Below are positions 6,917 to 14,570 of a stretch of DNA of 27,537 nt, piece after piece. The notes under the pieces were generated by a model. It did no database searches, was not told the DNA's origin, and saw nothing but the letters and a program-made list of their open reading frames with translations. Origin of the DNA: Bacteroidales bacterium UBA2939. GTDB taxonomy: Bacteria; Bacteroidota; Bacteroidia; Bacteroidales; P3. The stretch is taken from NCBI GenBank assembly GCA_002349055.1, contig DECD01000020.1:1-27537 (forward strand). The letters run 5' to 3'. Position 1 is the first letter of the stretch. Each line of letters begins with the position of its first letter. Position numbers and translations under genes: made by a program.

Positions 6917-7351
6917 TCAGTTTTTAGGTGTGTCGATTAATGCAAATGAAAGGACGCCTTTGACGGCAGTTTTGCCGTTGACTGTGGCTTCGGCATTGGC
7001 GTGGAAGATGAGGCCACGGCGGTCGGTGATGCGGCCGCGAACCTCGATGGTGTCGCCGGGGCGCACAGGCTGGCGGAAACGGGCTTCCTTGATGCCGCTG
7101 TAGAGGGGGGTGCGGCCTTGGGCGAGTTCGTCGCGCACGAGGATGCACATCGACTGGCCCATGATTTCGCAGAGGATGACGCCCGGTACGATGGGGTTGC
7201 CGGGGAAGTGTCCTTGCAGGAAGAATTCGTCGCCGCGCACATGGTAGTGGGCGATGGCTTCGTCGCCTTCCATGGTGACGTCGTCGACGAGCAGCATGGG
7301 CTCGCGGTGCGGCAGGAAGGTCTTGATTTCGTCTCTGTTAAGTACGTTCAT
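6917..7351 (-). CDS. fabZ: 3-hydroxyacyl-ACP dehydratase (FabZ-type hotdog)
   Basis: A 144-aa hotdog-fold dehydratase that converts 3-hydroxyacyl-ACP to trans-2-enoyl-ACP. The opening LPHREPMLLVDDV and the core HFPGNPIVPGV are FabZ signatures; the catalytic pair is His48 and Glu62. The gene lies 5 bp before fabG and 28 bp after fabF, in one operon. In E. coli FabZ the residue after the Glu begins AMAQ; here it is IMGQ, a mild change. Many Bacteroidales have a second FabZ fused to LpxC, so this could be the one serving fatty acid synthesis only. Confidence 0.9.
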   Translation of the reverse strand: MNVLNRDEIKTFLPHREPMLLVDDVTMEGDEAIAHYHVRGDEFFLQGHFPGNPIVPGVILCEIMGQSMCILVRDELAQGRTPLYSGIKEARFRQPVRPGDTIEVRGRITDRRGLIFHANAEATVNGKTAVKGVLSFALIDTPKN

Positions 7352-7379
7352 GATGGTTTATTTGTGTTTAATCGGATTG

Positions 7380-8624
7380 TTATTTTTGGGAGGCACGCAG
7401 GGCGACGGTGGCGTTTTGGCCGCCGAAGCCGAAGGTGTTGCTGATGGCGATGTCGGCCTGGAACGGGCGAGCCTTGTTGGGCGTGTAGTCGAGGTCGCAC
7501 TCGGGATCGGGCGAGTCGAGGTGGACGGTAGGGGGAACGATGCCGTTCTTCAGCGTGAGGGCGCTGATTATCAGTTCGACGGCGCCTGTGGCACCCAGCA
7601 TGTGGCCGTGCATCGACTTGGTGCTGCTGATGACAGCCTTGCGGGCCTCTTCCTCGCCGAGGGCTTTCTTGATGGCCAGGGTTTCGCCCTTGTCGTTGAG
7701 GGGCGTACCAGTACCATGGGCGTTGATATACAGTTTCTCACCTGCCTTGTAGCCAGCCTCTTCGAGGGCCAGTCGCATCGACTCGGCGGCACCGCGTCCC
7801 TCGGGGTGGGGGGCGGTGTAGTGGTGGGCGTCGCAGGTGTTGCCGTAGCCGCAGACTTCGGCGTAGGTCTTAGCACCGCGTTTCTTTACAAGTTCTTCAC
7901 TCTCAAGGATAAGGATACCCGAGCCTTCGCCGAGGACGAAACCGTGGCGGCGGCTGTCGAAGGGCAGCGAGGCGGCCATGGGGTCGTCGCTGGTGGTGAG
8001 GGCTTTCATGTTGGCAAAGCCACCGATGGCCATGCCGCAGACGGCAGCCTCGGCACCGCCGGTGATGACGGCGTCGGCGCGGCCCTCATGGATGAGGCGG
8101 TAAGCCTCGCCCACCGAGTGGGTGCCTGTGGCGCAGGCCGTTACGACGGGCAGGTTGGGGCCCTGGGCGTTGTAAGTGATGGCCACGTTGCCGCCGGCGA
8201 TGTTGCCAATCATCTCGGGGATGAAGAGCGGCGAGATGCGGCGGAGGCCGTACTGCATGCGGTTGGCGTGCTCGCGCTCGAAGGTCTGGATGCCGCCGAT
8301 ACCGCTGCCGATGGCCACGCCGAGACGGCGCGGGTCGACGTCCTCGCCCACCTTCAGTCCGCTGTCAGCCATGGCCTGGGCCGCGGCGGCAAGGGCATAG
8401 AGGGCGTAGATGTCGTTGTGGCGAATCATGTTCTTGTCAATGCCGTAGTTCTCCGCATGGAAATCCTTTACCTCGGCGGCCACCTTGACGGGAAGGTCGG
8501 CAGTGTCGAGCTTGGTGATGAAGTCGATTCCGCAGAAACCGTTGACGAGGTTGTTCCACAGCGTTGGGATGTCGTTTCCGATGGGGGTGATGCACCCAAC
8601 ACCGGTGATGTATACTTTGCTCAT
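7380..8624 (-). CDS. fabF: 3-oxoacyl-ACP synthase II (FabF)
   Basis: A 414-aa condensing enzyme that elongates acyl-ACP with malonyl-ACP. The nucleophile is Cys164 in VTACATGTHS; the two catalytic histidines lie in NAHGTGTPLND and SMHGHMLGATG, and the thiolase fold closes with ISNTFGFGGQNA. The open frame reaches 26 codons further upstream, but that part is low-complexity and the family start MSKVYITGVG fits 8624, so that is used. It follows fabH after 28 bp of AT-rich sequence without a Shine-Dalgarno motif. All catalytic residues are present, so this is not a chain-length-factor partner. Confidence 0.93.
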   Translation of the reverse strand: MSKVYITGVGCITPIGNDIPTLWNNLVNGFCGIDFITKLDTADLPVKVAAEVKDFHAENYGIDKNMIRHNDIYALYALAAAAQAMADSGLKVGEDVDPRRLGVAIGSGIGGIQTFEREHANRMQYGLRRISPLFIPEMIGNIAGGNVAITYNAQGPNLPVVTACATGTHSVGEAYRLIHEGRADAVITGGAEAAVCGMAIGGFANMKALTTSDDPMAASLPFDSRRHGFVLGEGSGILILESEELVKKRGAKTYAEVCGYGNTCDAHHYTAPHPEGRGAAESMRLALEEAGYKAGEKLYINAHGTGTPLNDKGETLAIKKALGEEEARKAVISSTKSMHGHMLGATGAVELIISALTLKNGIVPPTVHLDSPDPECDLDYTPNKARPFQADIAISNTFGFGGQNATVALRASQK

Positions 8625-8652
8625 ATTTATTATTATATTGTTTTCTTTATTA

Positions 8653-9615
8653 TTAATATTTAAGGATTGCGATACCGCTGACGAATCCGGCACCGAAGGC
8701 ACTCATGAGGATGGTGTCGCCGCGACGGATGCGGCCTTCGCGCACACCTTCGTCGAGCAGCAGGGGAATGCTGGCCGAGCTGGTGTTGCCGAAGCGCTGC
8801 ACGTTGGTGGGGAATTTCTCCTCGGGCTGTTTGAGGTTCTCGCGGATGGCCTCGTTGATGCGGAGGTTGGCCTGGTGGAGGAGGAAATGGTCGATGTCGT
8901 CGAAGGTGAGGCCCGCCTCGGCGGTGACGCTGGCAATGTCGCGTGCGGCGGTGGTAACGGCCATGCGGAACACCTCGCGGCCTTTCATGACCAGTGCGCT
9001 ATGGGTGTCGATGCCGTCGCGCTGCTCGAAGGGTGTGGCCTCCATGGGGTTTTTGTAGACGATGACGTCGGGCATGGGGGTGGTGGTGAGTTTGCTGGCC
9101 AGCAGGTTGTCGCCTTTGCCGAGGACCACGGCACCGGCACCGTCGCCGAAGAGGACGGCGCAGTTGCGGTCGGTCCAGTCGCAGAAACGGGTGCATTCCT
9201 CGGCGGCTACCAGCAGGACGTGCTTGGCACGGCCGGTGGCGAGGAGTGCGTCGCAGACATCGAGGCTTTGCACAAAGCCCACACAGGCGGCGTTGACATC
9301 CATGGTGGGGCAGACGGGGCCTTTGATGCCCAGGTTGCCCATGATGATGGAGGAGAGGTGGGGTGTGATGTAGAGATTGGAGACGTTGGAGCAGACGATA
9401 TAGTCGATGTCGTCGGGACAGAGGCCGGCGGCATCGATGGCACGTCCGGCAGCTTCGGTGGCAAGGTCTTCAAATCTTTCGTCGGTAATGATGCGTCGGG
9501 TGTTGATTCCAGTGCGTGTAGAAATCCATTCGTCGTTTGTCTCAAGGAAGTCGGACAACATGTCGTTCGTCACCACTTTCTTGGGCAGAGCGCTTCCAGT
9601 TCCTAGTATTTTCAT
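8653..9615 (-). CDS. fabH: 3-oxoacyl-ACP synthase III (FabH)
   Basis: A 320-aa initiating condensing enzyme joining acyl-CoA to malonyl-ACP. The catalytic Cys111 lies in VNAACVGF, His in LLHQANLRI and Asn in FGNTSSASIP, the family triad. The opening MKILGTGSALPKK and NDEWISTRTGI are typical. It is the first gene of the fab run, read away from the LytTR regulator at 9760. A weak -7 match (TTTCTTTG, one mismatch) lies at 9642-9649 on the minus strand. Primer preference (acetyl or branched) cannot be told from the sequence. Confidence 0.93.
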   Translation of the reverse strand: MKILGTGSALPKKVVTNDMLSDFLETNDEWISTRTGINTRRIITDERFEDLATEAAGRAIDAAGLCPDDIDYIVCSNVSNLYITPHLSSIIMGNLGIKGPVCPTMDVNAACVGFVQSLDVCDALLATGRAKHVLLVAAEECTRFCDWTDRNCAVLFGDGAGAVVLGKGDNLLASKLTTTPMPDVIVYKNPMEATPFEQRDGIDTHSALVMKGREVFRMAVTTAARDIASVTAEAGLTFDDIDHFLLHQANLRINEAIRENLKQPEEKFPTNVQRFGNTSSASIPLLLDEGVREGRIRRGDTILMSAFGAGFVSGIAILKY

Positions 9616-9700
9616 GTTAAATTATATTAATTTTCGGGTTGCAAAGAAACGTTAAAAAAACTAAATATAAAAGTTAATTTAAGTAAATTGCACAATAATA

Positions 9701-9750
9701 TGGGTGAAAAGGCGTTATTTTGGGTGAAATTTGATTATTTTGGGTAGAAT
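9701..9750 (+). promoter_or_regulatory. Three 20-bp-phased direct repeats, candidate LytTR operator
   Basis: TGGGTGAAAA (9701), TGGGTGAAAT (9721) and TGGGTAGAAT (9741) are spaced by exactly 20 bp, each preceded by an AT-rich TTATTT-like stretch. Paired ~9-bp direct repeats about two helical turns apart are the known binding pattern of LytTR-domain regulators, and the gene starting at 9760 encodes one. The last copy ends 10 bp before its ATG. TTATTTTG (9715-9722 and 9735-9742) also resembles a -7 promoter element with one mismatch. Autoregulation, and control of the divergent fabH, are inferred. Confidence 0.6.
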
Positions 9751-9759
9751 AAACGATAA

Positions 9760-10638
9760 ATGAATACTGACCAGACACTCAATTTGCCGGCAATCGTCCG
9801 GTTCCTGACCTCGAAAGAGGCAAATTTACTTTTCTTGGCATTGTCGTTTCTCATGGCGGTGATAATGGTGGTGTTTGTCCAACCGATGAGTGTGCTTGAC
9901 TATACCACGCAGACCACCCGCCTCGCCCCCCTGGCGCAGGTGGCACTGATGACCGTGGGAGGTTTGACTGTGGTGATTGTCAGTCGTTTGACTCTTGTTT
10001 TCTTTACTTTACGGCGCGAACTACCTATTTATTCTTTAGCTGTGTGGATGTTTGTTGAGCTGATACTGTGTGTGTCGGTATCTGCCCTGATGGCATGGAG
10101 TCTCAGTGGTGGCGGCGCGGTGCAGCTGGCACCATTGGCAGGCGACATCCTGTTGGGGATTCTCTCTGTCTTTTTGATACCCAATGTAATAGCCTATCTG
10201 TCGTTCCGTGTGCGAGAACTGCGAAGCGAGCTTGTGGCCACGCGCCGCAGGTTCGCTTCCGAGAACCAGTCGGTACCCGCCGAGCAGAGCATCAACTTCT
10301 ACGACAAGGGCTGTCGTCTGTCGTTCTCCACGCGCTTTGCCAACGTGCTTTATATCGAGGCGGCGGACAACTACGCCAATATACATTATATAAATGGCGA
10401 GAAGGAGGATACTTTTATCCTGCACAACTCGCTGAAGGATTTGGAGAAGGAGTATTCGGGCATGGGTCTTCTGCGTTGCCACCGTGGCTATATGGTCAAT
10501 GTGGTCAATGTGAAGCTTATGCGCAAGGAACGGTCGGGTTTGGTTCTCGAGTTGGCTTCCACGACCAAGACCATCCCGGTGTCGAAGAGCTACACCGCCA
10601 CCGTCACCGCCTTCTTCTCCTCCGACACAACAGAATAA
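9760..10638 (+). CDS. Membrane-anchored LytTR-domain transcription regulator
   Basis: The 292-aa protein has four hydrophobic segments at about 22-44, 58-83, 92-114 and 122-148, then a charged linker and a C-terminal LytTR DNA-binding domain (about 180-285) with the typical ADNYANIHY, LRCHRGYMVNVVNV and TIPVSKSY segments. There is no receiver or kinase domain, so it probably senses through its membrane part. It is divergent from fabH across a 144-bp region that holds three phased direct repeats, and it is followed after 18 bp by an unknown 138-aa gene, probably co-transcribed. Regulation of fatty acid synthesis is a reasonable guess from position only. Confidence 0.88.
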   Translation: MNTDQTLNLPAIVRFLTSKEANLLFLALSFLMAVIMVVFVQPMSVLDYTTQTTRLAPLAQVALMTVGGLTVVIVSRLTLVFFTLRRELPIYSLAVWMFVELILCVSVSALMAWSLSGGGAVQLAPLAGDILLGILSVFLIPNVIAYLSFRVRELRSELVATRRRFASENQSVPAEQSINFYDKGCRLSFSTRFANVLYIEAADNYANIHYINGEKEDTFILHNSLKDLEKEYSGMGLLRCHRGYMVNVVNVKLMRKERSGLVLELASTTKTIPVSKSYTATVTAFFSSDTTE

Positions 10639-10656
10639 TACAATAAAATCTTTAAT

Positions 10657-11073
10657 ATGCAATTCAGACTTACTTTTCAGGAAATTAGCGATTTGATTGA
10701 GCGCAAGGCGGGCCGCAGCCTGCCTGTCATGTACGGTGGCCCCCACACGGTACGCATCAGCTATGAGGTCAACATGTTTGTCAAGACCGCCAGCGTGGGG
10801 CTCGACCTCACGGTGGACCAGGTGGATGAGAACGGCAACATTATCCTCTCCTATAATGGTGGTATGGGTATCGACTTCATGATTAAGACGGCGCTCAACC
10901 ACGCCAAGAGTCAGCCTGGTGGCGACATGATAGACCTATTGCCAGACAACCGCATCCTGCTCAACCTCAGCAAGAATGCCCAAGCTGGTTCCCTCTTCGA
11001 GCATGTGACGCTCAAGGATATCAGCTTCGATGAGCAGTTTGCCATCATCGAATTTGTGCCCAAAGGATTTTAG
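10657..11073 (+). CDS. Conserved-looking hypothetical protein, 138 aa
   Basis: I do not recognise this protein. It is predicted soluble, with no signal peptide or membrane segment. It has alternating strands (VRISYEVNMFV, VGLDLTVDQVDENGNIILSY), then GGMGIDFMIKTALNH and a final AIIEFVPKGF, which suggests a small alpha/beta fold. It follows the LytTR gene by 18 bp and is probably in its transcript. Its TAG stop overlaps the TAA stop of the convergent rlmH by a few bases. Codon use matches its neighbours, so it is likely a resident gene. Confidence 0.75.
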   Translation: MQFRLTFQEISDLIERKAGRSLPVMYGGPHTVRISYEVNMFVKTASVGLDLTVDQVDENGNIILSYNGGMGIDFMIKTALNHAKSQPGGDMIDLLPDNRILLNLSKNAQAGSLFEHVTLKDISFDEQFAIIEFVPKGF

Positions 11074-11543
11074 GCGTTGTGATATTTCTCGTGGTGGTGG
11101 ATGGTGAAGGCCCGGTAGAGCTGTTCCACAAAGAAGAGACGCACCATCTGGTGGTTGAAAGTCATTTGCGAGAGTGAAATTTTGTGGGTGGCGGCGGCAT
11201 AGACGGCGGGCGAAAATCCGAAGGCACCGCCGATGACGAAGGCCAGCGTGCGTGTGCCGGCATTCATCTGCTTTTGCAGGTATTCCGAGAAGCCCACGGA
11301 GGTGTATTCTTTCCCATGCTCGTCGAGCAGCACCACGCTGTCGACTTTCTCCAGTTGTTTCAGTATCAGTAGTCCTTCGCGCTCCTTGACTTCGTCGGGT
11401 GCGGCCTTGCCCATGTTCTTCAGGGCTGGGATGACCACCAGCTCGAAGTCGCAATAGTGTTTCAGTCGTCCTACATACTCGTCAATCCCCTGCTGGAGAT
11501 AAGGGATGTCGGTCTTGGAGACGACGATAAGCTTGATATTCAT
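11070..11543 (-). CDS. rlmH: 23S rRNA (pseudouridine1915-N3)-methyltransferase RlmH
   Basis: A 157-aa SPOUT-class methyltransferase that modifies pseudouridine 1915 in helix 69 of 23S rRNA. The family hallmarks are present: the KTDIPYLQQGIDEYVGRLKHY start, LLDEHGKEYTS, the SAM-binding knot FVIGGAFGF (about 103-111) and the C-terminal LSQMTFNHQMVRLFFVEQLY. Length matches the family. Its ATG overlaps the TGA of the preceding GNAT-type gene (ATGA), so they are translationally coupled. Its stop overlaps that of the convergent gene ending at 11073. Confidence 0.96.
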   Translation of the reverse strand: MNIKLIVVSKTDIPYLQQGIDEYVGRLKHYCDFELVVIPALKNMGKAAPDEVKEREGLLILKQLEKVDSVVLLDEHGKEYTSVGFSEYLQKQMNAGTRTLAFVIGGAFGFSPAVYAAATHKISLSQMTFNHQMVRLFFVEQLYRAFTIHHHEKYHNA

Positions 11544-12466
11544 AGGTGTAGCAGTTTTTCTCCCCAGGGAATGCGACTGTGGTAGATGCAGTGGAGGGGT
11601 GTCTGTGTGGCGCCGAAGGAGCGGAAGAACTGCTCGATGCCCGGATCCATGCTTCCCTCGAAGTCAAAGGTGGCGGTGCGGCCGTAGAGGTTGTCGATGA
11701 GGTGCCAGAAGAGGAGGGTGGTGCTGTTGCGGGGTGCGTTTGGTGCCATGCCCGACATCAGCGAGTGGGCGCACATTCTGTCAAAGACCACGAAGTCGGC
11801 CACCTGTAGGTTGCCGTGGCTGTCACGGAGGCCGTAAAGGAGGGCGTTGCCGTGGTCGAGTGCCGTGGTGCATACCCGCTCGACAGTGGTGGGAGAGAGC
11901 AGGTTGTGACCCGATTTGCGGAGATAGTATTCGTTGTGGAACGCGGCGAACTCCTTGGCCCCTACCTGACGGTCGAGGGTGCACTCCTGGCGGAGCAGCT
12001 CCATGCGCTTGCGGCGTTGGGGCTGTGCTTTGGCCATCAGCGTGTCGAGGGACTCCAGTGGGTCGAAGCGGTAGGTGTATCGTGTGGTTTGGCGGAATCC
12101 GCGCCAGTAGAAGGGGAGCCAATTGGTGACCTCGGGGGAGAACTTCTGGCAGTAGAGCGTCACATGCAGCCCTTCGAGTTTTCGCGCCAGGTCGTCGAGC
12201 ACCGGAATCTGGCTGTCGAAGTCGAGGCTTGGATTAACCCAAGGTCCCGAGAACTGTGTCAATTCAGGCTGGAGGATATAGCTGAGGCCGAATTTGCGTC
12301 CGTGGAGATAGGGTAGGGCGCCCACTAGTCGACCGTTCTGCTCGCATAGCAATACGTCCCACTGTTTATCCTTGCAGACGGTCTCCATCCACCAATATTG
12401 CTGAAACAGAGGAATCTTTGACTCCTCTGTCTCGCATAGTTGGCGGTATTTCTCCTTGTTGGTCAT
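11540..12466 (-). CDS. GNAT/FemAB-like acyltransferase domain protein
   Basis: A 308-aa soluble protein that resembles the BioF2/FemAB-type GNAT proteins of Bacteroidota: an N-terminal half ending near LEGLHVTLYCQ and a second half with FRQTTRYTYRFD, RRKRMELLRQ, and a GNAT-like core LLYGLRDSHGNLQVADFVVFD near 220-245. Such proteins transfer acyl or aminoacyl groups; the substrate is unknown. It overlaps ompA-like upstream and rlmH downstream by 4 bp each (ATGA), so the three are tightly coupled. The family call is from overall pattern, not a diagnostic motif. Confidence 0.7.
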   Translation of the reverse strand: MTNKEKYRQLCETEESKIPLFQQYWWMETVCKDKQWDVLLCEQNGRLVGALPYLHGRKFGLSYILQPELTQFSGPWVNPSLDFDSQIPVLDDLARKLEGLHVTLYCQKFSPEVTNWLPFYWRGFRQTTRYTYRFDPLESLDTLMAKAQPQRRKRMELLRQECTLDRQVGAKEFAAFHNEYYLRKSGHNLLSPTTVERVCTTALDHGNALLYGLRDSHGNLQVADFVVFDRMCAHSLMSGMAPNAPRNSTTLLFWHLIDNLYGRTATFDFEGSMDPGIEQFFRSFGATQTPLHCIYHSRIPWGEKLLHL

Positions 12467-13410
12467 TGCACCTTGATGCTCACGCGGTTGTTGGCGATGC
12501 GGCCCTCGTAGGTGTTGTTGTCGCCGATGGGGTCCTCTTCGCCCTTGGCCACCACTTCGATGCGCGAGGCATCGATGCCGCGGAGCAGGAGGGCTTTCTT
12601 CACCTCCATGGCGCGCTGGCGTGAGATGCCGGTGATGTAAGCCTCGGTGCCTTGGTTGTCGGAGTATCCGTTCAGAATCACGCCTTTACGGTCGTTGCTC
12701 TTCAGATAGTCGGCCAGCTCGTCGAGAACGGGAGCCCACGACTCCACGATGGTGGCGTCGTTGGGGAAGAACTTGATGTCGGGGAACGTGTGTGCCGTTG
12801 TGTCGGTGGTGAAGATGCTGTTTTTCTTGCTGCCGAGGTAGATGAGCACACCCACATGGATGATGTCGTCGCCGCGCTGCTCGTTGTAGAAGTTGGCACC
12901 CTTGAAGTAGCGGTAGTCGATTTCTGCCACCTTATATTGCGTCTTGTTGCGCATGCCTTTCTTTGACTTCCAGTCGTTGAAGGCATCGAGCGAGGCTTTG
13001 GCTTCTTCGCGAGCCTGTTTGTGGAGTTGCTCGCGCTGGGCGTGGTCGGTAATCTCGGGGTTGATGGCGTAGAGTGCGCAGAGCGTCATGGTAGCTCGCG
13101 ACACTTTCTCCAGGTAGTTCATCACAGGGCGCACTTCCTCAGGCCAGTTAGGGTTGGTTTCGACGGTCAGGCCTGGGAGGTCGGTGTAGTTGAAGTCGCT
13201 GTAGTACACGTTGTTGTCCTTAGAGCTGAAGTTAGTGAACTTGTCGAAGGTGGCGTAGTCCGACTGACGCACCTTCTGGCGGCCCTCGACAAACATCGAC
13301 TGCTTGTCCTTCTTTCCGCCTTTTTTGTTTCCTTTCTTGTTCTGGGCCATGGCGTCGCCGCCGCTTGCCAGCAGCAGGCCGATGAGTATGAGACTGAGAA
13401 CTTTTTTCAT
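12463..13410 (-). CDS. OmpA-family protein with signal peptide
   Basis: The 315-aa protein starts MKKVLSLILIGLLLASG and has a signal peptidase I site after AMA-Q. A Lys/Gly-rich stretch (QNKKGNKKGGKKDK) follows. The C-terminal domain (about 215-315) is a peptidoglycan-binding OmpA domain: VLDELADYLKSN, ILNGYSDNQGTEAYITGISRQRAMEVKKALL, and RIANNRVSIKV. The middle (about 60-205) is unfamiliar. The open frame extends 37 codons upstream without a signal, so 13410 is the start. It probably ties the outer membrane to the cell wall. It overlaps the next gene by 4 bp and lies 62 bp after ftsE. Confidence 0.85.
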   Translation of the reverse strand: MKKVLSLILIGLLLASGGDAMAQNKKGNKKGGKKDKQSMFVEGRQKVRQSDYATFDKFTNFSSKDNNVYYSDFNYTDLPGLTVETNPNWPEEVRPVMNYLEKVSRATMTLCALYAINPEITDHAQREQLHKQAREEAKASLDAFNDWKSKKGMRNKTQYKVAEIDYRYFKGANFYNEQRGDDIIHVGVLIYLGSKKNSIFTTDTTAHTFPDIKFFPNDATIVESWAPVLDELADYLKSNDRKGVILNGYSDNQGTEAYITGISRQRAMEVKKALLLRGIDASRIEVVAKGEEDPIGDNNTYEGRIANNRVSIKVQ

Positions 13411-13472
13411 TGTATTTTCTTTTCCTTGTTTTTTCTTTGGTATTGTAGAGATGCAAAAACTTGCAAACATTG

Positions 13473-14186
13473 TCATTCTTGGTGGTTGCCTTCGGTGTCC
13501 ACCAGGGTGCCATTCTCGCACACCACAACGCGTGCGGGGAATTTGTCAATCATCATGAAATCGTGGGTCGAGATGAGCATCGTGGTCTTTGTCTGCTGGT
13601 TGATGTCGAGCAACAGCTGCATGATTTCGGCTGAGGTGACGGGGTCGAGGTTTCCTGTGGGTTCGTCAGCCAGAATCAGTGCTGGGTTGTTAATCAGCGC
13701 CCGGGCGATGCCCACTCTTTGCTGCTCGCCCTCAGAGAGATGCATTGGGTTGACAAACGCCTTGTCGGCGATACCCACGGCCGTCAGCGTCTTCTCTATC
13801 TGGTTGCGAATCTCGTTCTTCTTCTTCCAGCCTGTGGCGCGGAGCACGAACTCGAGGTTGGCGTAGACATTACGGTCGTCGAGGAGGCGGAAATTCTGGA
13901 ACACGATGCCGATGCGGCGGCGGAGCTGCGGGATGTGGCGACGCTTGATGTTCACCACGTCGAAGCCGCACACCTTGGCGATTCCGTTGTCGATGGGGCG
14001 GTCGGCATAGAGGCTGCGCAGCAGCGAGGTCTTGCCGGCGCCGCTCTTGCCTATCAGGTACACAAACTCGCCCTCGTCCAAATCGAGGTTCACCCCCGTC
14101 AGCAGCATGCCGTTCTCGTGGCTGATGGCGAGATTTTCCAGATGTACAATCGGTTGATTAATAGTACTGTTAGTGCTCTCTCCCAT
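13473..14186 (-). CDS. ftsE: FtsE-type ABC transporter ATPase
   Basis: The 237-aa protein is an ABC ATPase with Walker A GKSGAGKTS (46-54), Q-loop FQNFRLL, signature LSEGEQQR, Walker B ALILADEP, and STHDF with the switch His. The HENGMLLTGVNL start and DRNVYANLEF segment are FtsE-like. FtsE works with the membrane protein FtsX in division and control of peptidoglycan hydrolases. No ftsX lies beside it, so the partner must be elsewhere; assignment to FtsE rather than LolD is therefore likely but not proven. It appears to head a unit with the ompA-like, GNAT-type and rlmH genes. Confidence 0.82.
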   Translation of the reverse strand: MGESTNSTINQPIVHLENLAISHENGMLLTGVNLDLDEGEFVYLIGKSGAGKTSLLRSLYADRPIDNGIAKVCGFDVVNIKRRHIPQLRRRIGIVFQNFRLLDDRNVYANLEFVLRATGWKKKNEIRNQIEKTLTAVGIADKAFVNPMHLSEGEQQRVGIARALINNPALILADEPTGNLDPVTSAEIMQLLLDINQQTKTTMLISTHDFMMIDKFPARVVVCENGTLVDTEGNHQE

Positions 14187-14211
14187 GTGTTATGCTTTAT
14201 TATACAAACTG

Positions 14212-14219
14212 CAAAAATA
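14212..14219 (-). promoter_or_regulatory. Promoter -7 element of the ftsE unit
   Basis: On the minus strand this reads TATTTTTG, a full -7 consensus match 26 nt before the ATG at 14186. The -33 box is not recognisable. It lies within about 45 bp of the outward btuB promoter, so this short region drives both directions. Confidence 0.5.
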
Positions 14220-14261
14220 CAAAATTATTGTATACAGACATAAAAAATCTCTATTATATTT

Positions 14262-14292
14262 TTTGCCATGTGCCGAAAAAGTTGTACTTTTG
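14262..14292 (+). promoter_or_regulatory. Promoter of the cobalamin riboswitch-btuB-btuG unit
   Basis: TTTG (14262-14265) and TACTTTTG (14285-14292) are 19 nt apart, an exact consensus match, and lie immediately before the riboswitch. Transcription would start near 14298. Confidence 0.8.
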
Positions 14293-14294
14293 CA

Positions 14295-14525
14295 GCGGTT
14301 TTGGTTCCCCCGAAAGGGGGCTAAGAGGGAACCGGGTGGGAATCCCGGACAGTCCCGCTGCTGTGAGTTCCAGTAACTTACACAGTTTTTACCATAAGGT
14401 CACTGTGGCGCCAGCAGGTGCCGTGGGAAGGCCAAAAACCGGGGACAAAGGTCCCCGAGGGGTGACGGCGACAGAGATGGAGCCAAGGTCCCCTTGTGTA
14501 GGAACAAGTCAGAAGACCTGCCAAG
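14295..14525 (+). promoter_or_regulatory. Cobalamin (AdoCbl-class) riboswitch
   Basis: The order of conserved elements fits the cobalamin riboswitch: AAGAGGGAACCGGGTGGGAA (14323-14342) with ATCCCGGACAGTCCCGCTG after it, GCCAGCAGG..GGGAAGGC (14410-14432), and the closing AGTCAGAAGACCTGCC (14507-14522). Peripheral hairpins include CCCCCGAAAGGGGG (14307-14320) and GGGGACAAAGGTCCCC (14441-14456). It sits in a ~270-nt leader ahead of a BtuB-like receptor. High cobalamin is expected to shut off expression; the region 14523-14570 before the ATG is short, which fits control of translation start, but that is inferred. Confidence 0.93.
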
Positions 14526-14570
14526 ACCGCAATCAATCATTAACAGCCCTCGAGGATAGGACGTTATTGC

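Noticed and set aside
7254..8663. A 469-aa plus-strand open frame
   Set aside because: Antisense shadow of fabF, which has all catalytic residues.
8625..8702. N-terminal extension of FabF by 26 residues
   Set aside because: The extension is Asn/Ile-rich, overlaps the end of fabH and does not fit the family start MSKVYITGVG.
6165..9615. Aryl polyene or flexirubin-type cluster
   Set aside because: No ACPs, no chain-length-factor partner, no ammonia-lyase and no dedicated acyltransferase are present; the genes fit ordinary FAS II.
13411..13521. N-terminal extension of the OmpA-like protein by 37 residues
   Set aside because: It would hide the signal peptide that begins MKKVLSLILIG and runs into ftsE.
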